A stretch of 64,000 nt of DNA from Isoetes taiwanensis (lineage: Eukaryota; Streptophyta; Lycopodiopsida; Isoetales; Isoetaceae). The translations under genes were made by a program, and so were the position numbers. Location: assembly GCA_021234155.1 (NCBI GenBank), contig JAJEKV010000051.1:1860754-1924753 (forward strand). The letters run 5' to 3'. How positions within the stretch are numbered: the first letter of the stretch is position 1; each line of letters begins with the position of its first letter. Under the pieces are notes generated by a model that worked only from the letters and a program-made list of their open reading frames with translations, was not told the DNA's origin and did no database searches. Shown one piece after another: positions 10,291-22,439 of the stretch.

Positions 10291-12446
10291 CACCCCCTGT
10301 GTGTATGGACGTGAGTCAGCAAGGAAAAATATTTGTGGCGCTGCCAACATTTTCCTCAACCGACTAGCACTTACTGGCTAATTTTTTTTGTCTGATTGGA
10401 CATGGATCAATTTGAGAGTACACATGTTTTTGAAGTCTCCTATTACCTCATGCTCATAGTGTTGTGGCCGATGACCATAAGTGTTACATTAAGACTGACC
10501 ATTACCATGTTAGTTCCCACAATCGACTCAAAACACGAGGAACACTACCTAAATCTGTTATGGACTTAGTCGTTGGGACCTCAAAACTATTGTGGACTTA
10601 AATATATCATGGATTTATTCAGTGACTAGTTCCAAAGAGATTGTCTCCACATTGCCAAATAGTTTATAAAAAACATCCAAAGTGATAAAGCCTAAGGTGA
10701 TAAGGTGATATGGCCTAAATTTCAAGGTGATAGTTAAGGAGGAATACCCAAGGTTTAGAGAAATACCCAAGGTGATAAGGCCCAAATTTCATATTTGATA
10801 GTTATAGCAAAGTGACATCAATTTAAAGCATTAAGTTCCTTTACTTCGCATAGTAACTTGAAATGCTCTATTGTTCCTTTTTATTATCTTTATATCAGGC
10901 ATAATTTATATGTAGATGCAATGCATTAGAAAAAGCAGAATGTCTAACATATAGTCCATGTTATTTCAATTTGACAATCTATTGAACCCATATTCTATTA
11001 TATATGTAGGTGCAATGCATAAAAAAAAAAAAAAAAAAACACCCTTTAAAATCTGATAACAGACTTTCATCCTTAGTACTCCTTGCAGGAATACCAAGTC
11101 TGCAATTAGCAGCCCTAGGACAACTTACAGGCACAGTTACCTAGGCCAAGACTAGATTCAAGAACTTTAATTTTATCATTATATATCATAACTGGAACAT
11201 GTCAAAATGAACGCATAATGTCAATTTCAAATAACAGCTTGGAATTAATTTCTGTTTCTAATATTCAGCATACATGAAAGGCTTAAACTAGAATATCAGT
11301 TAAGCGTAGACCTGTGTATCCCCTGGATATCAATATTAAATGTTTTTCCATATTCAAAACATTAAATAACACATAAGTTTCAAGATTGACAATTTGATTC
11401 AAGCATAGACTATATTCTGCTGTAAATATACAAGCATGGAGCAAGAAACCTGGTTACCTGCAGTAAACCAGCCAAAAATTAGCCTAAGAAGGGTAATTAT
11501 GACAGCACTAACAGGTAAGCATTAGGTCTCTTGGGTTATCCCCTTCACCATGCCATAAAGATGAATCAACACAAAAGTATGTTACAGAACTTATTGGGAT
11601 CACATATGTACAGAATTTCAATGACATCAAACCTTCTTTAGGCCTTTGCATAGATGCACATGATAGTTTCCTTACCTTGCACAACTGGCTAACATTAAAT
11701 TTATAGGCCCTATATCCTTTACCTTCTTTTTCCATAATTTAAAGATCTATTTATGTCTTCAGTTCACCCGCATCTACAATGTCAAACACATGTTAACATG
11801 TGTAATTTCTAGACTACCAAAATGTTTACAGCTATAGCATAAAATTGCTATATCTCCAAAATTGCTATATCTCCAAATGGTCTCGGGAGTCCCCATGCTT
11901 TACTTTATGCAAAAAAGGATCTAAGTTAAACTTCAGCATATCATGTTACATAGACCGTGTCAAGCACTTGTCCTCCAAACAATCAACATATTTCAGTTAT
12001 CTATTCATGCAAAACAGCATATTACAGTTTAGATCTGCATATATTAGAACTATCCAAGAGCTAAAACGTAACCGTCCTAAGCTATTTCAAAATGTAAAGA
12101 CATGGATTAAGCTCAATATTTCATAACGTGCTTGTAATAACAAGCCTTTTCTAGTTAACATTCTTGCTGACTTCCAAATGCATAGATCTAGGCATATATT
12201 AGTCATAGCCCTTTTATTTTACTTTCTTTTGTTACTTACAGCAGATGCACTGGTTACACACCAAAGGTCTTCAGTACATCACAAGTTCATACCCATATTT
12301 GCAATGCCACAAGATATTTCTGCCCCTTAGGCTATTACTCTACCTCTAAATTTATTACACATCCTAGCTGTGTTATGTTCATTTTTCAGCAATTAGCTCA
12401 AAAATTATGCTTCAAAGCACCTACGAATTTTCAATAAGCATCTAAG
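10291..12446. other. AT-rich stretch without a recognisable gene
   Basis: Nothing coding is supported. There is a (A)n tract at about 11,021-11,039. Near 10,720-10,790 'aaggtgata(a/t)ggcc(t/c)aaatttcaaggtgata' is partly repeated. Frames such as 11,845-12,126 (plus) and 11,508-11,735 (minus) look random. If the CACTA reading is right, this is the left internal part of that element, but no transposase is visible. Confidence 0.4.
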
Positions 12447-13117
12447 CTATTCAGTAACCCAAATTGCATTATGAATCCAAAGATAAACCTGAATTCGATG
12501 CCCTCCAGGAAGAATTCTCGTTTGTTGCTTTTTTGTTGCATTTATTGCTTCTTCCTTAGGATCTGCCCCATTTTTTGTTTGCTTTTCCTGAATGTCACTA
12601 ATTTTTGCATCTTGCTTATCATGTCCTTCAGCAGATCTAGTCTCTGTTCCCTTCTTCTTGCTTACATCATTCACATCTTTTTCAGCATTGGCTCTATCCT
12701 CAGATTTATCTGCATTTGACCCTTTTACAGCCCTCCTAAACTCAAAAACCTTCTTGCTCTTGGATGCAGAGCTATTGCAATCTCTTCCTAGTGGCCATGC
12801 TTAAGTCTCCTTTCTTCCTGCCCATTCCTATGAACAGACTAGCATTTTAGACATTACATCCGCTGCCAACAAAGCTGGAGCTAAAACTAAAGCCCCTTGC
12901 ATGTTTGCATCCGGCCATATTTATGTAGCATAGATGCATGTACTTAAAATCTCATGCTGCACACTGCACACTAGTGTCCTTAAACCTCCAGCTATTTTTC
13001 TAGAATCTTGAAATAGCATAATACCTTGTATAGCTTTTCCTTTTTTATCTTGACGGACTGCTTGTACAAGTGCATCTGCCACCGTTCTTCGCAAACGCCT
13101 CTTGGATGGAACCCTAA
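12447..13117 (-). CDS. Unidentified two-exon gene fragment, lysine/glutamate-rich
   Basis: Two minus-strand exons fit together in phase. The first is 13,117-13,025, after ACAG and before GTATTA; it encodes RVPSKRRLRRTVADALVQ and on to KGKAIQ. The second is 12,787-12,447, after ACTAG; it encodes GRDCNSSASKSKKVFEFRRA and then a low-complexity charged tail ending at a stop. The junction gives a whole codon (G|GA), and both frames are open throughout. There is no start codon or upstream exon that I can defend, so it is partial or a decayed fragment. The first exon looks like a basic helix-rich motif; I do not recognise the family. The charged tail suggests a nuclear or chromatin-associated protein, but that is only a guess. 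Confidence 0.4.
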
Positions 13118-14811
13118 CTGTTAGACATGTGGAAACCCTAACAGAATTCACTTTCGTATGCATACTCTGCCTTTTTTTTGTTAGAATACATTTAACATTT
13201 ACCCTATTTCCTTGGCATGTCTCTTTTTTTTCCAAGTCGTAAGATTGTACAAGAGCTAAAAATATGCCATGCATGTGCATGCAACAAAGCCTTTTAGGCA
13301 AATAGCAACTTGCATGTAAGGAGCACATGCTTTTTTTTCAAAAACGTGAGTATAAATGCCATAATGCAACCATAAGTCAACTCCAATTTTAGAGTCCAAA
13401 AGTGAAATTCCCATATTCCACATGTTAATGTCAACTTCATCAATTTTGTTTAATCAAATGACTATTTGTTATTTGTCATATTGCTACAAGAACAACCTAG
13501 TTTATTCATTTGAAACCTTCAAACAGGCACAACCCTATTGTTTATGCCATGTCTGACAAACTGTCAGCTATATTTTATCATATCACGGCCATTTTCTGAG
13601 AGATATCAATTACATGGCACATGCTTTCATTGCATATTCTGGGATATCATATATTGGCCATTATGTTGGCAACCTCATGTGCATCCTATTTGAGCCAACT
13701 ATATAATTTCTACTTTAATAAAAAAAAAAAAAAAAAAAAAGATGTATAACTTTAAAGTCCATACTGATTTCGTTGAAACAAACAAATTTTACATTGATCC
13801 TCAAGCTTCTTATGCAATGCAATTTTAGAACTAACAATACCCAGAAGATTGTATTGCAAGAAATGCATGCTAGAAGATTGAAATTTTAAGCTATATATCA
13901 CTAAACAACGTACACGCTTAAGCATATAGAGCTTCTTCTCTAGATCCATATTCATATGTGGACTCCACATGTTGGTCAAAAGATCCTTCATATTTGAACT
14001 AAACAACATGCCCCCTAATCATATAGATAAATCAGAGCTTTTCATATTGACCTATATTCATATGTTGATTGCTTGCATGGATATTTTTTCATTGAGATAC
14101 CACATTTTTGCATGGATTCATTTGTTAGAATGATCAACCCATAGCTTTTGATTCCTCGATCTAAATAAATTGATTGATTGATTTTATTTATTCCATGTCA
14201 TGGAAAAGGTATGCCCCACCAGTTGTGAGGCCCCTGTACAAAATATCCCGGATGAGCTTTCAACAGGTATCCAAGCACTTTTTCTTCCACTGAAAAACTA
14301 AAGAGTTGATATCCAATTCTTTTTTTAATCCCATATCAAATTTACTTGCGAACTTCACTTGAGAGATATAATATCACATTTTTCAAGCATATTAAACCAA
14401 GGATATTGTGCAGTTGACATATGCCAAAACCAATCCGATTCATAATGTGAGAAACAAAAAGTACACACTAGATCATGTATACAGGTTCCCTGCTTGATCA
14501 GTCTTTGAAATATTTCAAACTAGCATAAATAGAGCTAGTTATTATTTTCGCAGCAATAGTATTGTTTGGCCTTTGAATATCAGACAATGGTGCTAAATGT
14601 AGGGACGAAGTCGTCACTGTTTATGCAAAATAAGACTTCTCAAAATTAGGATGATGCAGTAACCAAGCCCAGGATTTTTCAAGCATAAGGCAAGAATCTT
14701 CGACAAACGTAGGAATCCAAAGAGGACTTCTGAGACCCTAAGTTCCTTCAGTATTCTGAGGCAAATGCCCTGTAGACATCCACTTATCAGGTGTCTGATC
14801 TAACATCCATA
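13118..14811. other. AT-rich stretch without a recognisable gene
   Basis: There is an (A)n run at 13,719-13,740 and no convincing exon. Minus-strand frames at 12,921-13,328 and 13,752-14,009 are partly intron of the neighbouring fragment and otherwise random. The segment may include intron or downstream flank of the F-box/kelch-like fragment to its right. Confidence 0.35.
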
Positions 14812-15209
14812 TTTATAATGACTCAGTAAATTCCAATTGCACTAGGAAAATGCAGTCATAGAGTTCCACAATCCAATATGAACTTTCCATGTCTTCATGT
14901 GGCAGGCTTAACTCTTTCCATTCATCATTTTGTATAGAATAGGTCCATAATGCATCTGAACTAACCTGTTAGCAAGTTCTAAGATGCAACATACAACCGA
15001 CCTCTACAGGTTACAACATTCTTGATGATATCTAATGAAACTCCGAGAGACAAATGATTAGAACCATCCCTCCAACACCCATTTACAGAATCAAGAACTA
15101 GTATTTCTGACAGAACCACAAACTGAAAGTTCCTGTTTGGCTTTTCAATTAGCACACTAGTACTTTTGATAAAATCAAGGCACGGCATTTGGCCATACCA
15201 TTTGGACAA
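14812..15209 (-). pseudogene. F-box/kelch-like gene fragment (broken)
   Basis: The minus strand encodes, in two adjoining frames, a segment with NFQFVVLSEILVLDSVNGCW, then VVTCRGRLYVAS and, after a break, ALWTYSIQNDEWKELSLP and ESSYWIVELYDCIFLVQ. The pattern 'V.LS.I.VLDS..GCWR...NHL.LG....VVTC.GRLYVAS' followed by 'W.YSI.NDEWKEL' is that of the kelch-type beta-propeller blades in plant F-box/kelch proteins, which select substrates for SCF ubiquitin ligases. No F-box motif is visible and at least one frame break separates the pieces, so it is a relic. It lies inside the interval bracketed by the CACTA-like ends. Confidence 0.45.
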
Positions 15210-15424
15210 CAGATCACACGCAAATAATTCAAGCTTGAACGTTAACGAGGCTCGAGATCAAGGAATTCTTGAATCTGGATTATACAGTAAGCAACCAAGG
15301 TAAGAAGGAAACTCGGGAAGAGGTACCCATGGTTGAGATTTGGGAAGCTCAGAAAAAAAGCTTAAGAAATCTAAGGCAATAGCTCAAGAAAGTTCAGCGA
15401 TGGCAGAGGTGGACAATTCTAGGC

Positions 15425-15637
15425 AACAGAACCCTTCATCATGCGTTTAACTGCAGAACCCATGCCTCTACCAAGCTTTGAATTCATGAAAAAAATTGCT
15501 ATAAAATGTGGTCGAATTCCATACCTTTCTGTAGCATACAGCTCTGGATATAGGTTTAGCTCTTGGCAATAGGTCTTCAGAAGCAAACCACGAAGCCCTA
15601 AATCAGGATAGCATACATGGCTGATGGGCGAGGCCAT
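15425..15637 (-). pseudogene. Exon-like short frame, unidentified
   Basis: Beginning at an ATG at 15,637, the frame reads MASPISHVCYPDLGLRGLLL and continues to ELYATE, where AAAG|GTATGG would be a good splice donor. This looks like a first coding exon of about 38 codons. No continuing exon is clear downstream (lower coordinates), and the protein is not recognised. Confidence 0.25.
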
Positions 15638-15659
15638 TGCAGCCCATAATGCGGTTGTC

Positions 15660-15775
15660 TCGATCCTGCTTTTCCTTGTTTTCTTTTTCTTTAAGGTGCG
15701 ATTTAAAGAGGGAAAGACCTCGCTTCTTGTTTTTTCTTTTCTTTAAGGTCGCGATTTAAAGAGGGAAAGACCGGA
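15660..15775 (+). repeat. Short tandem duplication, about 54 bp x 2
   Basis: 'ctttttctttaaggtgcgatttaaagagggaaagacc' recurs at once as 'cttttctttaaggtcgcgatttaaagagggaaagacc'. The copies differ by small indels. It is non-coding and one of many short local duplications in this window. Confidence 0.75.
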
Positions 15776-15939
15776 AGCGAAGAATATTTCAATAGCCAAG
15801 CTCGAAAAGGCGAGCAAGACTTCAAGAAATTGGAAACTAAAAATTGCCCATAACCCCCGCCATCGCCATAGGTTACCTTGAGCTTCCTATCCGACCGAGG
15901 ATTGGTTTGCTTGAATGTAAATAGTTCGAATCGCGATCT

Positions 15940-16434
15940 TTGGTGGATCCGGGCTTGCTTGCAGAGGAAGGAACTCGGAGTCACAGATATGATTCAATGC
16001 CTTCTAATCTATTAGATTCTACAGGGGCCATATTCAGGCGAAAAAAATTAGACGAAATTGGAGGATTCCAGCCCCAGTCCATTACAGAAGACACCATGAC
16101 CTCTTACGCTTATTTACTTAACGGGATTTACATCTGTCTACATTGGGAACCATGCTGTGTATGTTGTAGTCAAATGCTTGAGACTGACGAAAAGTTTAGA
16201 AGAACATACAACGGCTTGCTAATCTGTTGTTATTGTGTTGCTAACATACAAATAGAGCATCCAAGCTCTGCATATTTCGCCGTAGTTCGGCAAATCTGTA
16301 AGTGCAGGAGGGATCTTCCCCTTCTAAACTATTTTGCCATTTGGTCGCGTCGTCACACCCTAGTCTATCTTGAAATCGTCATAGCGGCTCAAAGGTCGGG
16401 TGTCAAACCGGGAAAGCAAAATGGGGTTTTCTAG
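15940..16434 (+). pseudogene. Family 2 glycosyltransferase (cellulose-synthase-like) fragment
   Basis: In an open frame of 164 codons, residues 27-62 (about 16,018-16,125) read STGAIFRRKKLDEIGGFQ followed by PQSITEDTMTSYAYLLNG. This matches the acceptor-site segment of processive GT2 enzymes of the bacterial-cellulose-synthase type (GTGAIFRR.AL.EIGGF....ITED..TS), including the TED motif that supplies the catalytic base. The QxxRW motif and membrane spans that should follow are absent. Beyond residue 62 the translation no longer looks related, so only one exon-sized piece is present. The frame's upstream start is arbitrary. Confidence 0.45.
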
Positions 16435-16444
16435 CATATGCTCT

Positions 16445-16600
16445 GGTTATGCGAAGAACGAGCACAAAAAGTCCCAATTAGAGAAATCAACCCGATTCAA
16501 AGCCGAAGATGAAGAAACGCCCGCTATGCGAAGAACGAAAGCGTAAAAAGCCTAATTAGGGAAACCAACCCGATTCAAAGCTAAAAGATAATCCTCCGTG
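16445..16600 (+). repeat. Short tandem duplication, about 80 bp x 2
   Basis: 'tatgcgaagaacga...aaaaagtcccaattagagaaatcaacccgattcaaagc' recurs as 'tatgcgaagaacga...aaaaagcctaattagggaaaccaacccgattcaaagc'. A further 26-base duplication ('cagagtttgatctgccatagc') lies at about 17,050-17,092. Non-coding. Confidence 0.75.
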
Positions 16601-17650
16601 ATCCGTGAGAGCAAGCAAGCGCGGAAAAGGCGACACACCCCGCCTCCATCATGTGGCCATGGTGGGAGCTCGCCCCGAATCGCGGAGGGCCTTCGTCCCG
16701 CCCGCCGAAGGCTCCAAAGGCTCCGTGAGGGCCTCGCCTGTTGCTCTAATTGAAAGCCCCCATGGTGTCAGTGAGTGAAGCCCTATTACAGTCTCGAGTG
16801 TATGCCTTTGATTTTAGGCGGGCGGCCGGCGAGGTTTGAAATGGCCGAAAGCTGAAAATAATTTGAACCGGGGCATGAACAACTTTGTTTGGGTGCGAGT
16901 CCAGATGAACCACAACTTGTGAGTAGATCCGCTTGTTAAATTCTTTTACTTAATCACCCACTTTGTAGCCGTAATCTACCCATCTTCTTCCAATCTCACA
17001 AATGAAGCAAAGGAAAACTCGTTGGCATGCAGTGGTAAATTGCGGCATCGGAGTTTGATCTGCCATAGCATCAGAGTTTGATCTGCCATAGCCAGAGCAG
17101 AGCAGCAGCAGAGCACGAAACAGGGGACGGAGTCTTTGTTGCAGCGCAATGAGAAAAGGGGAACCACGTGTCACCTTCACGATGCTTCAAACAAAATAGC
17201 ATCAAACATAAGATTGTTTGCATCTTACGTGTCACAACCATAATGCCTCAAACAAAATAACTTCAAATAAATACCTTCAAACAAAAAATGAAACTGAATT
17301 ATATATGAGTTGATAATTAGCATATATGCTTATTATAAAGGCATATTTGTACATAAGAAGTGATCTTTGTAATAATAGATCATACACCAATAATTAGCAA
17401 ATGATTTGCATGTTGTTTTGTTCCTATGGCTCTGAAGTGCAAATACAATCTGGATAATAATAAGCGCTGGGCTTTATATTTCCATGTGGTTAATAATAAT
17501 AGGTTAAGTAATATAAAAAAAAAATTCAGCAAGAATCATACATGATTTAATTGGTCCAAACTGCAATGCTTTTCATAAACACCTGATGGTGAGTCAGGTG
17601 GTATGGAGAAGACAAAGATGTAAATGCTAACAGATAGGTAAGCCTATGTT
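16601..17650. other. Downstream flank of the PLD gene, no gene seen
   Basis: A GC-richer patch (16,610-16,830) is followed by AT-rich sequence. The short minus-strand frames at 16,950-17,180 are not convincing. The PLD 3' UTR must lie in the right part, but I could not choose a poly(A) site. Confidence 0.4.
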
Positions 17651-20585
17651 CTATGTTGTGAGAATAGGTGGCAAGGTATGATTATTTGTGCCCAGTATGT
17701 TTGCCTTTGTGTCTGGAAAAGTGGAGCGCCCAGGCAGCTCAGTCACCGTCCCTTGTTGCTCTATACAAATTGGATAAGCCAGGAGATGACCAGGAAGGTC
17801 AACTATTTCATCCCCTGCATATTTATCCCACAGCTCATCCGCAACAGAATTTACTTTCCTGGCACAATCCAAACTCCATGGTTCCAGGAAAGCATTATCT
17901 AGTTTGCCTACATGTTCATACCACAAAGACATCCTAAATCCATGTATGTTACCGCGAGGTGTGGTGTCTCTTCCTGTATAGAAAGGCTGATAGGCCCCCA
18001 TGGCAATCTCACTGTCCCTTCCACCATCCATGGAACGTTGGTTGATGTTAGCAGAACCAACTATAATATACTCGTCATCAACTGTCACAAGTAAAGTTCT
18101 AGAATTAGCAAATATTTCACAGGAATGCATAGAATTCAAACACAAGGAGTTGCCTTTGCATACCTATCATCATTTTAGAATGGACATAGATCATAAACCT
18201 CCGGTTTTCTTGGGCAAGCTTGTAATTGGTTCCATCCTCAGGAGACTCAGGAGGCAGATACTCTTCCTCCAATCTGGTTTCTCTGTTGCCTAGGCAGAAA
18301 AATGCAAGGTAGTCTCTAGGACATTCATCTTCAATACCTTTAGCTGCTAAGGCTTCTGCAACCGCAGTGTACATCATTTCCATGGTTTTCGCCTGCCAAT
18401 GTAAGATGGCCTGAACTGATCCACTTTCAGGTATACCTTCAGGCCACATCGGAACCACGATATACACCATAAAGCGCTCGCCTGCTTCAATTTTGCTTGC
18501 AATTTTCAAAGCCAACTCCCTAGGGATTAGATGGTTTGCCTCTGCTTCATGTTCAGAGTCCCAGGCAAAAGAGCTGCCAAGAAAATATTGATTCTCAATG
18601 TATATAAAATGCTTAGCACGACGAATAGCATGGATATAAGCATCCTGAATGCTCCTATCAATGGTATTATCTTTTCCACTCACAAGACCTGCTTTTGCTG
18701 CAGTCTCTGGATCAGAGGGGAAGTCTGCAGCTGCACCTCCGTCAATGGATCTGAATATTTGAACATGCCATGTTTCTGGATCATCTTCATATGTTACTTC
18801 TGAAGGAGGATCAATGTCGCTCACTTCTCGAATTGGCAGTAAATGCTCCTCTCCAGTACCCTGTTTCCTCCATCGTTGCTCAAAGTTGTGAAGCACGTCC
18901 CATGCAACCGGACCTTCCAATTTAGAATGAATATCTTGCCAAGGCTCCCTTGGACCTCCTTTAGAAATGCTGCTGCCTTCAAAATTTGGTTGATGGAAAT
19001 CATCCTTGTGATACGTATCAAGAGTGCGGAAAAGCGAGTGATGTGGAGTATCATACCGACCATCACAGAGATCAATTCCACCCACAAAGCTTATCACCCT
19101 CCTTTGGCCAGATTCTTGGCCTGGATGAGGAGCATCAACAATTATGGTTTTCTGATGATGTGTAAACATGACCCCGATCTGTATTCCTTGCGCAAAGCTA
19201 AGTCCGTTATCTGGATTACGAGGACATAGGTGACACTGTACATCCGTGCCTTCAAAATAATCTAGGGTTTCCTGGTCATGGGTGGCCATTAAACCATCCA
19301 TTCTCACCACTGGGATAGAAGTCCTATCATCCCAAACAAGCATTAGAACTCTGACACCTTCAGAAGCCTTTCTCTTCAACAATTCGCCAAGAGTGACCCC
19401 TGTGCTCCTTTCTAGCTGGCGCTCTGGATCTCGGACCAATTTAATTTCTGTGTAGACAGACCAGCCAGTAATATATATAAAATGCTTCGCTTCATCTAAA
19501 GCTTTAAAGACATCCTCCCAACATCGATGAGGCTGGTAAACAGCATTTCCTTCGAGATAGATATCAGGCAAGAAATCATTTGGCATATGCGCACTCTGAT
19601 AAAGAGAAACCTTGCAACCCTTTCGCTGCTGGCAATAAGTGAAGGGTACGCCAGGAAACCTAGGGCCACTCCTTATACCGGCACCCCAAGTTCTATCTTG
19701 GGAAACACTGAAATATTGCAACTTGACCCGCACCTTGGCTTCTCCTTTTGGCTGTCCATCCTCATCGCAAAGATTATACCACCCATCTACTTCTTCTCCA
19801 GACAAAACGTCCTCAACTTGGATCCTTGCTCGCCCAAGCAACACTGCTCCAACCGCTTTATTATTCTTCACAGTTATTACAATGTTGGACACATTGTGTG
19901 CACAATAGATGTGGAAACATTCATTCCATACAGGATTGCTTGGCTCTTCCTCAATGATCCTTGTCCTCCCTACTCTTGTTTTCTCCAGATCCACAGTTGC
20001 ATAAATCCGAGTGCCTCCACTGCTAAATCCATCCACGATCTGCCCATGAGGTTATAAATGTTAAGATACAGGTACATAATCTAGGCACTTTTAGTTATGT
20101 TAAGCGGCTGGTTATTATTTAACTGCCTAACACCTTCAGAAGAAAGGAAAAGGGTTATTAACTGCCTAACATGAAAATGTTCCTTTATCTGATTCTGCTA
20201 TATCATTTTTTCATATCTTATAACAGTGATAGTTTGAATCAAGTAATAAAAATGCTCAACAAAATTCCTGGAATGTGGATCACTTCTTTCGTTTGCCTCA
20301 TTGTGTAAGCACAACCCACTAACTTGCACAAGGGGAAAGGAAAGGCTAATAAGTACTATACATAGAAACGTGAAATTAGATAGGTTTCAGCATTTAAACT
20401 CTTGCATTTCACTGCTAATCAGGTGTTCAAGCTAAGCAAACATTGTGAAATCCCAAATGACACAGCCTAAAGCGTAGCCTTCCTACCTTGCTGAAGAATC
20501 CACCAACACTATGGTCGTGATGTGATAGCTCGGCTGCTTCGCAAATCGTGGCATGTAAAGTGCCATGAAGCAGAATCTGCGCCAT
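17651..20585 (-). CDS. PLDA: Phospholipase D alpha, complete, three coding exons
   Basis: Hydrolyses membrane phospholipids such as phosphatidylcholine to phosphatidic acid, a lipid signal in stress and ABA responses; acts at membranes after Ca2+-dependent recruitment. Exons: 20,585-20,487 (33 codons, [14 protein letters not shown] start typical of PLD-alpha), 20,039-18,164 and 18,081-17,651 (TAG stop). Both introns (447 and 82 bp) are GT..AG and the joins keep frame: phase 0, then phase 1 inside codon 659. The product is 801 residues, against about 805-812 for the family. Residues 1 to about 145 form the C2 domain. HKD motif 1 (HQKTIIVD) is at 328-335 and motif 2 (HSKMMIVD) at 653-660, the latter split by intron 2. 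The ENQYF motif and [12 protein letters not shown] are also present. No damage was seen. Longer single-exon readings start at an internal GTG and miss exon 1. It is flanked by transposon relics and may lie inside a CACTA-like element. Confidence 0.95.
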
Positions 20586-21036
20586 TGTTCACCTGATCGA
20601 AGATCTGATAATATATTATACAAAAAAAAAAAAAAAAGCGACTTAACACAAAGCAAAAACCATGAATATTTGGTGAATCCACTAGACCTTAGATCAAAGA
20701 GGCCGCCAATGAATTAACATCACAGAGAAAGAAATACGGCAAAAGAGATGAAGTCAACTGGATCCTTTCAATTAGACAATACTACTTTTCTTCCACGAAG
20801 AGAGAGAGAGAATTAAGAAATGTCATACAGGAGAACGCTTTGGATCATTTTTTTTGGACAGAATGTATTAAATCGGCTCTAGAAACTCAGATCAATGACA
20901 ATGCTATTAGATTGAAACAGCAAATAACAAAAACCGGATTCATAGTACCAGGGTCCCTAATGTGAAGCTTAGATCGGGATTGTTTCGTCCCAAGTAGAAA
21001 AACCGTGTCTCCTCTGCTTCTAGCCTACCTATATAC
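20586..21036 (-). promoter_or_regulatory. PLD promoter and 5'-UTR intron (inferred)
   Basis: On the minus strand a T-rich tract (20,624-20,638) leads to GATCAG|GTGAAC, a plausible 3' splice site with AG at 20,594-20,593. It is seven bases before the PLD start codon; plant PLD-alpha genes commonly have a 5'-UTR intron. A TATATAGG box lies at 21,036-21,029, with a likely start about 30 bases downstream near 21,000. The untranslated first exon would then lie around 20,950-21,000. The splice site and TATA box are seen; the transcript model is inferred. Confidence 0.4.
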
Positions 21037-21101
21037 TGGATAAGCCTGTCTGGAGCGATGGGCTTCTTCGACTGAGGGCCCACCCACCATCACGGTAAAA
21101 T

Positions 21102-21254
21102 GTCGGACGTGGGCATGTTATAGCCAGCCTTAAATGGCAAAAAATCTGCTAAGTCCACAAAACGTAGTGTAATTTTTTTTTGGCGTGGCTATAACATGTC
21201 AAAGACACGGACATACCACGGATATGCCCGTGGCTATAACATGTCGCCGTCCGA
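21102..21254. mobile_element. Small foldback (MITE-like) element upstream of PLD
   Basis: GTCGGACGTGGGCATGTTATAGCCA (left) and TGGCTATAACATGTCGCCGTCCGA (right) form an imperfect terminal inverted repeat around about 100 bp. The internal phrase 'ggctataacatgtc' appears a third time near 21,187. Length and structure fit a MITE. It ends about 65 bp upstream of the inferred PLD TATA box. No clear target duplication was found. Confidence 0.5.
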
Positions 21255-22439
21255 TATATACTGCGCTCCACCCACCCAACCCAACGCCTATTTATTCATT
21301 TCAAAGTGGAAAGGTCAGAATAAAAACAAAGAAATGAATTGAAATGATTATTATTGTCTGTGAGACCATAAGGTCTAAAAGACATATCAACATATACAAT
21401 TCTCCATTTCCATAATGCTTTCCTCTCCTTCCTCATCTATATATATATACAAGTATGGGTACCATGAGGAAGTGTACAAAGCCGAATGTACATACGTTGG
21501 CAAGAATAGATTCCCCGAGTTTCTATAAGATTTTCAAGTTTACCAATATTCCATCAAGGCTACCCCTATTTTAGAGAGATTCTATAAGATTCTTTAAGGT
21601 TTTCTAGAAATCTATTATAAAGGTGCGGCACATGGAAGATCAATGACCTATTAGACCAAAATAACAATTTATTTCTTGGGGTAGGAATTTCGCTGACCAA
21701 CCTAACAAAGACTAAGATAACATCACAGAACAAATGTAATCGAAATGTTCTTAAGGTGTAAATGTGGAGATAGGATGCATGTGAGACATGATTGATGTAC
21801 ATTGTATAAGCATTGAGGTTTTGAAAAAAACCAGTCATGTGCAAACTACCTTTTTAAAGGCACAAGGTGACTTCAAAGCGATTAAAGTTGGATCAAGGCT
21901 TAAGACCAACCAAATATTTGGCAACACGTTGTCAATAGAATCAAGTAAGATATTTGGAAAGCGCATCCATAAAATTTCCTTACATCCAAACAGTGGGGAA
22001 GTTAATTGTTCTAAAGCCAAAGTCTAATCTACACATATATAATCGAGACACACCAAGATTCGATTCCCAGATTCCTGGGTGGGGGAAAAATTAGCGGAAA
22101 AAAAAAACCTGCAAAATTCTCCGCCGCGACAATGAGCATTACCTTACCTCTCCCTGCCATAGCCGCTGTTGCTATGGTTCCGCTTAGGCCGAACCATTCT
22201 GGCCGAAGTTTCGGATGATGATGGCGCGCTTTTTTCACTCTCCTAAAACAGCTAATTTTTTTGAGGGCACCGCCTTGAGAAAATTTTCTGGTTGAACGGC
22301 TGTTGAAGGTCTAGTTTCAGATAGGATCGGAAACAGATTGGAAGAAGATCTTGGCGGTGGGGCCGATATTACGTATGCATGCAATGCCGGTACTTATGTA
22401 TTGCTTTTAGTCATCTATTTTATCTCGGTGCCATAGAAG
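21255..22439. other. Non-genic stretch with a (TA)n/CAAGTAT motif
   Basis: At 21,436-21,458 'tatatatatatacaagtatgggtaccat' resembles the reversed T-end motif seen at 33.66 kb. Frames at 21,566-22,027 on both strands are weak. 'agattctataagatt' is partly duplicated near 21,520-21,600. No gene is supported. Confidence 0.35.

Noticed and set aside
18821-19229. Frames on both strands inside PLD exon 2, and plus-strand frames at 17,668-20,057
   Set aside because: Out-of-frame shadows of the well supported PLD coding exon.
18117-20036. Reading PLD as a single 639-residue frame starting at 20,036
   Set aside because: That start is a GTG, and the frame runs through a clear donor at 18,163 into intron; exon 1 and exon 3 restore the full family sequence.
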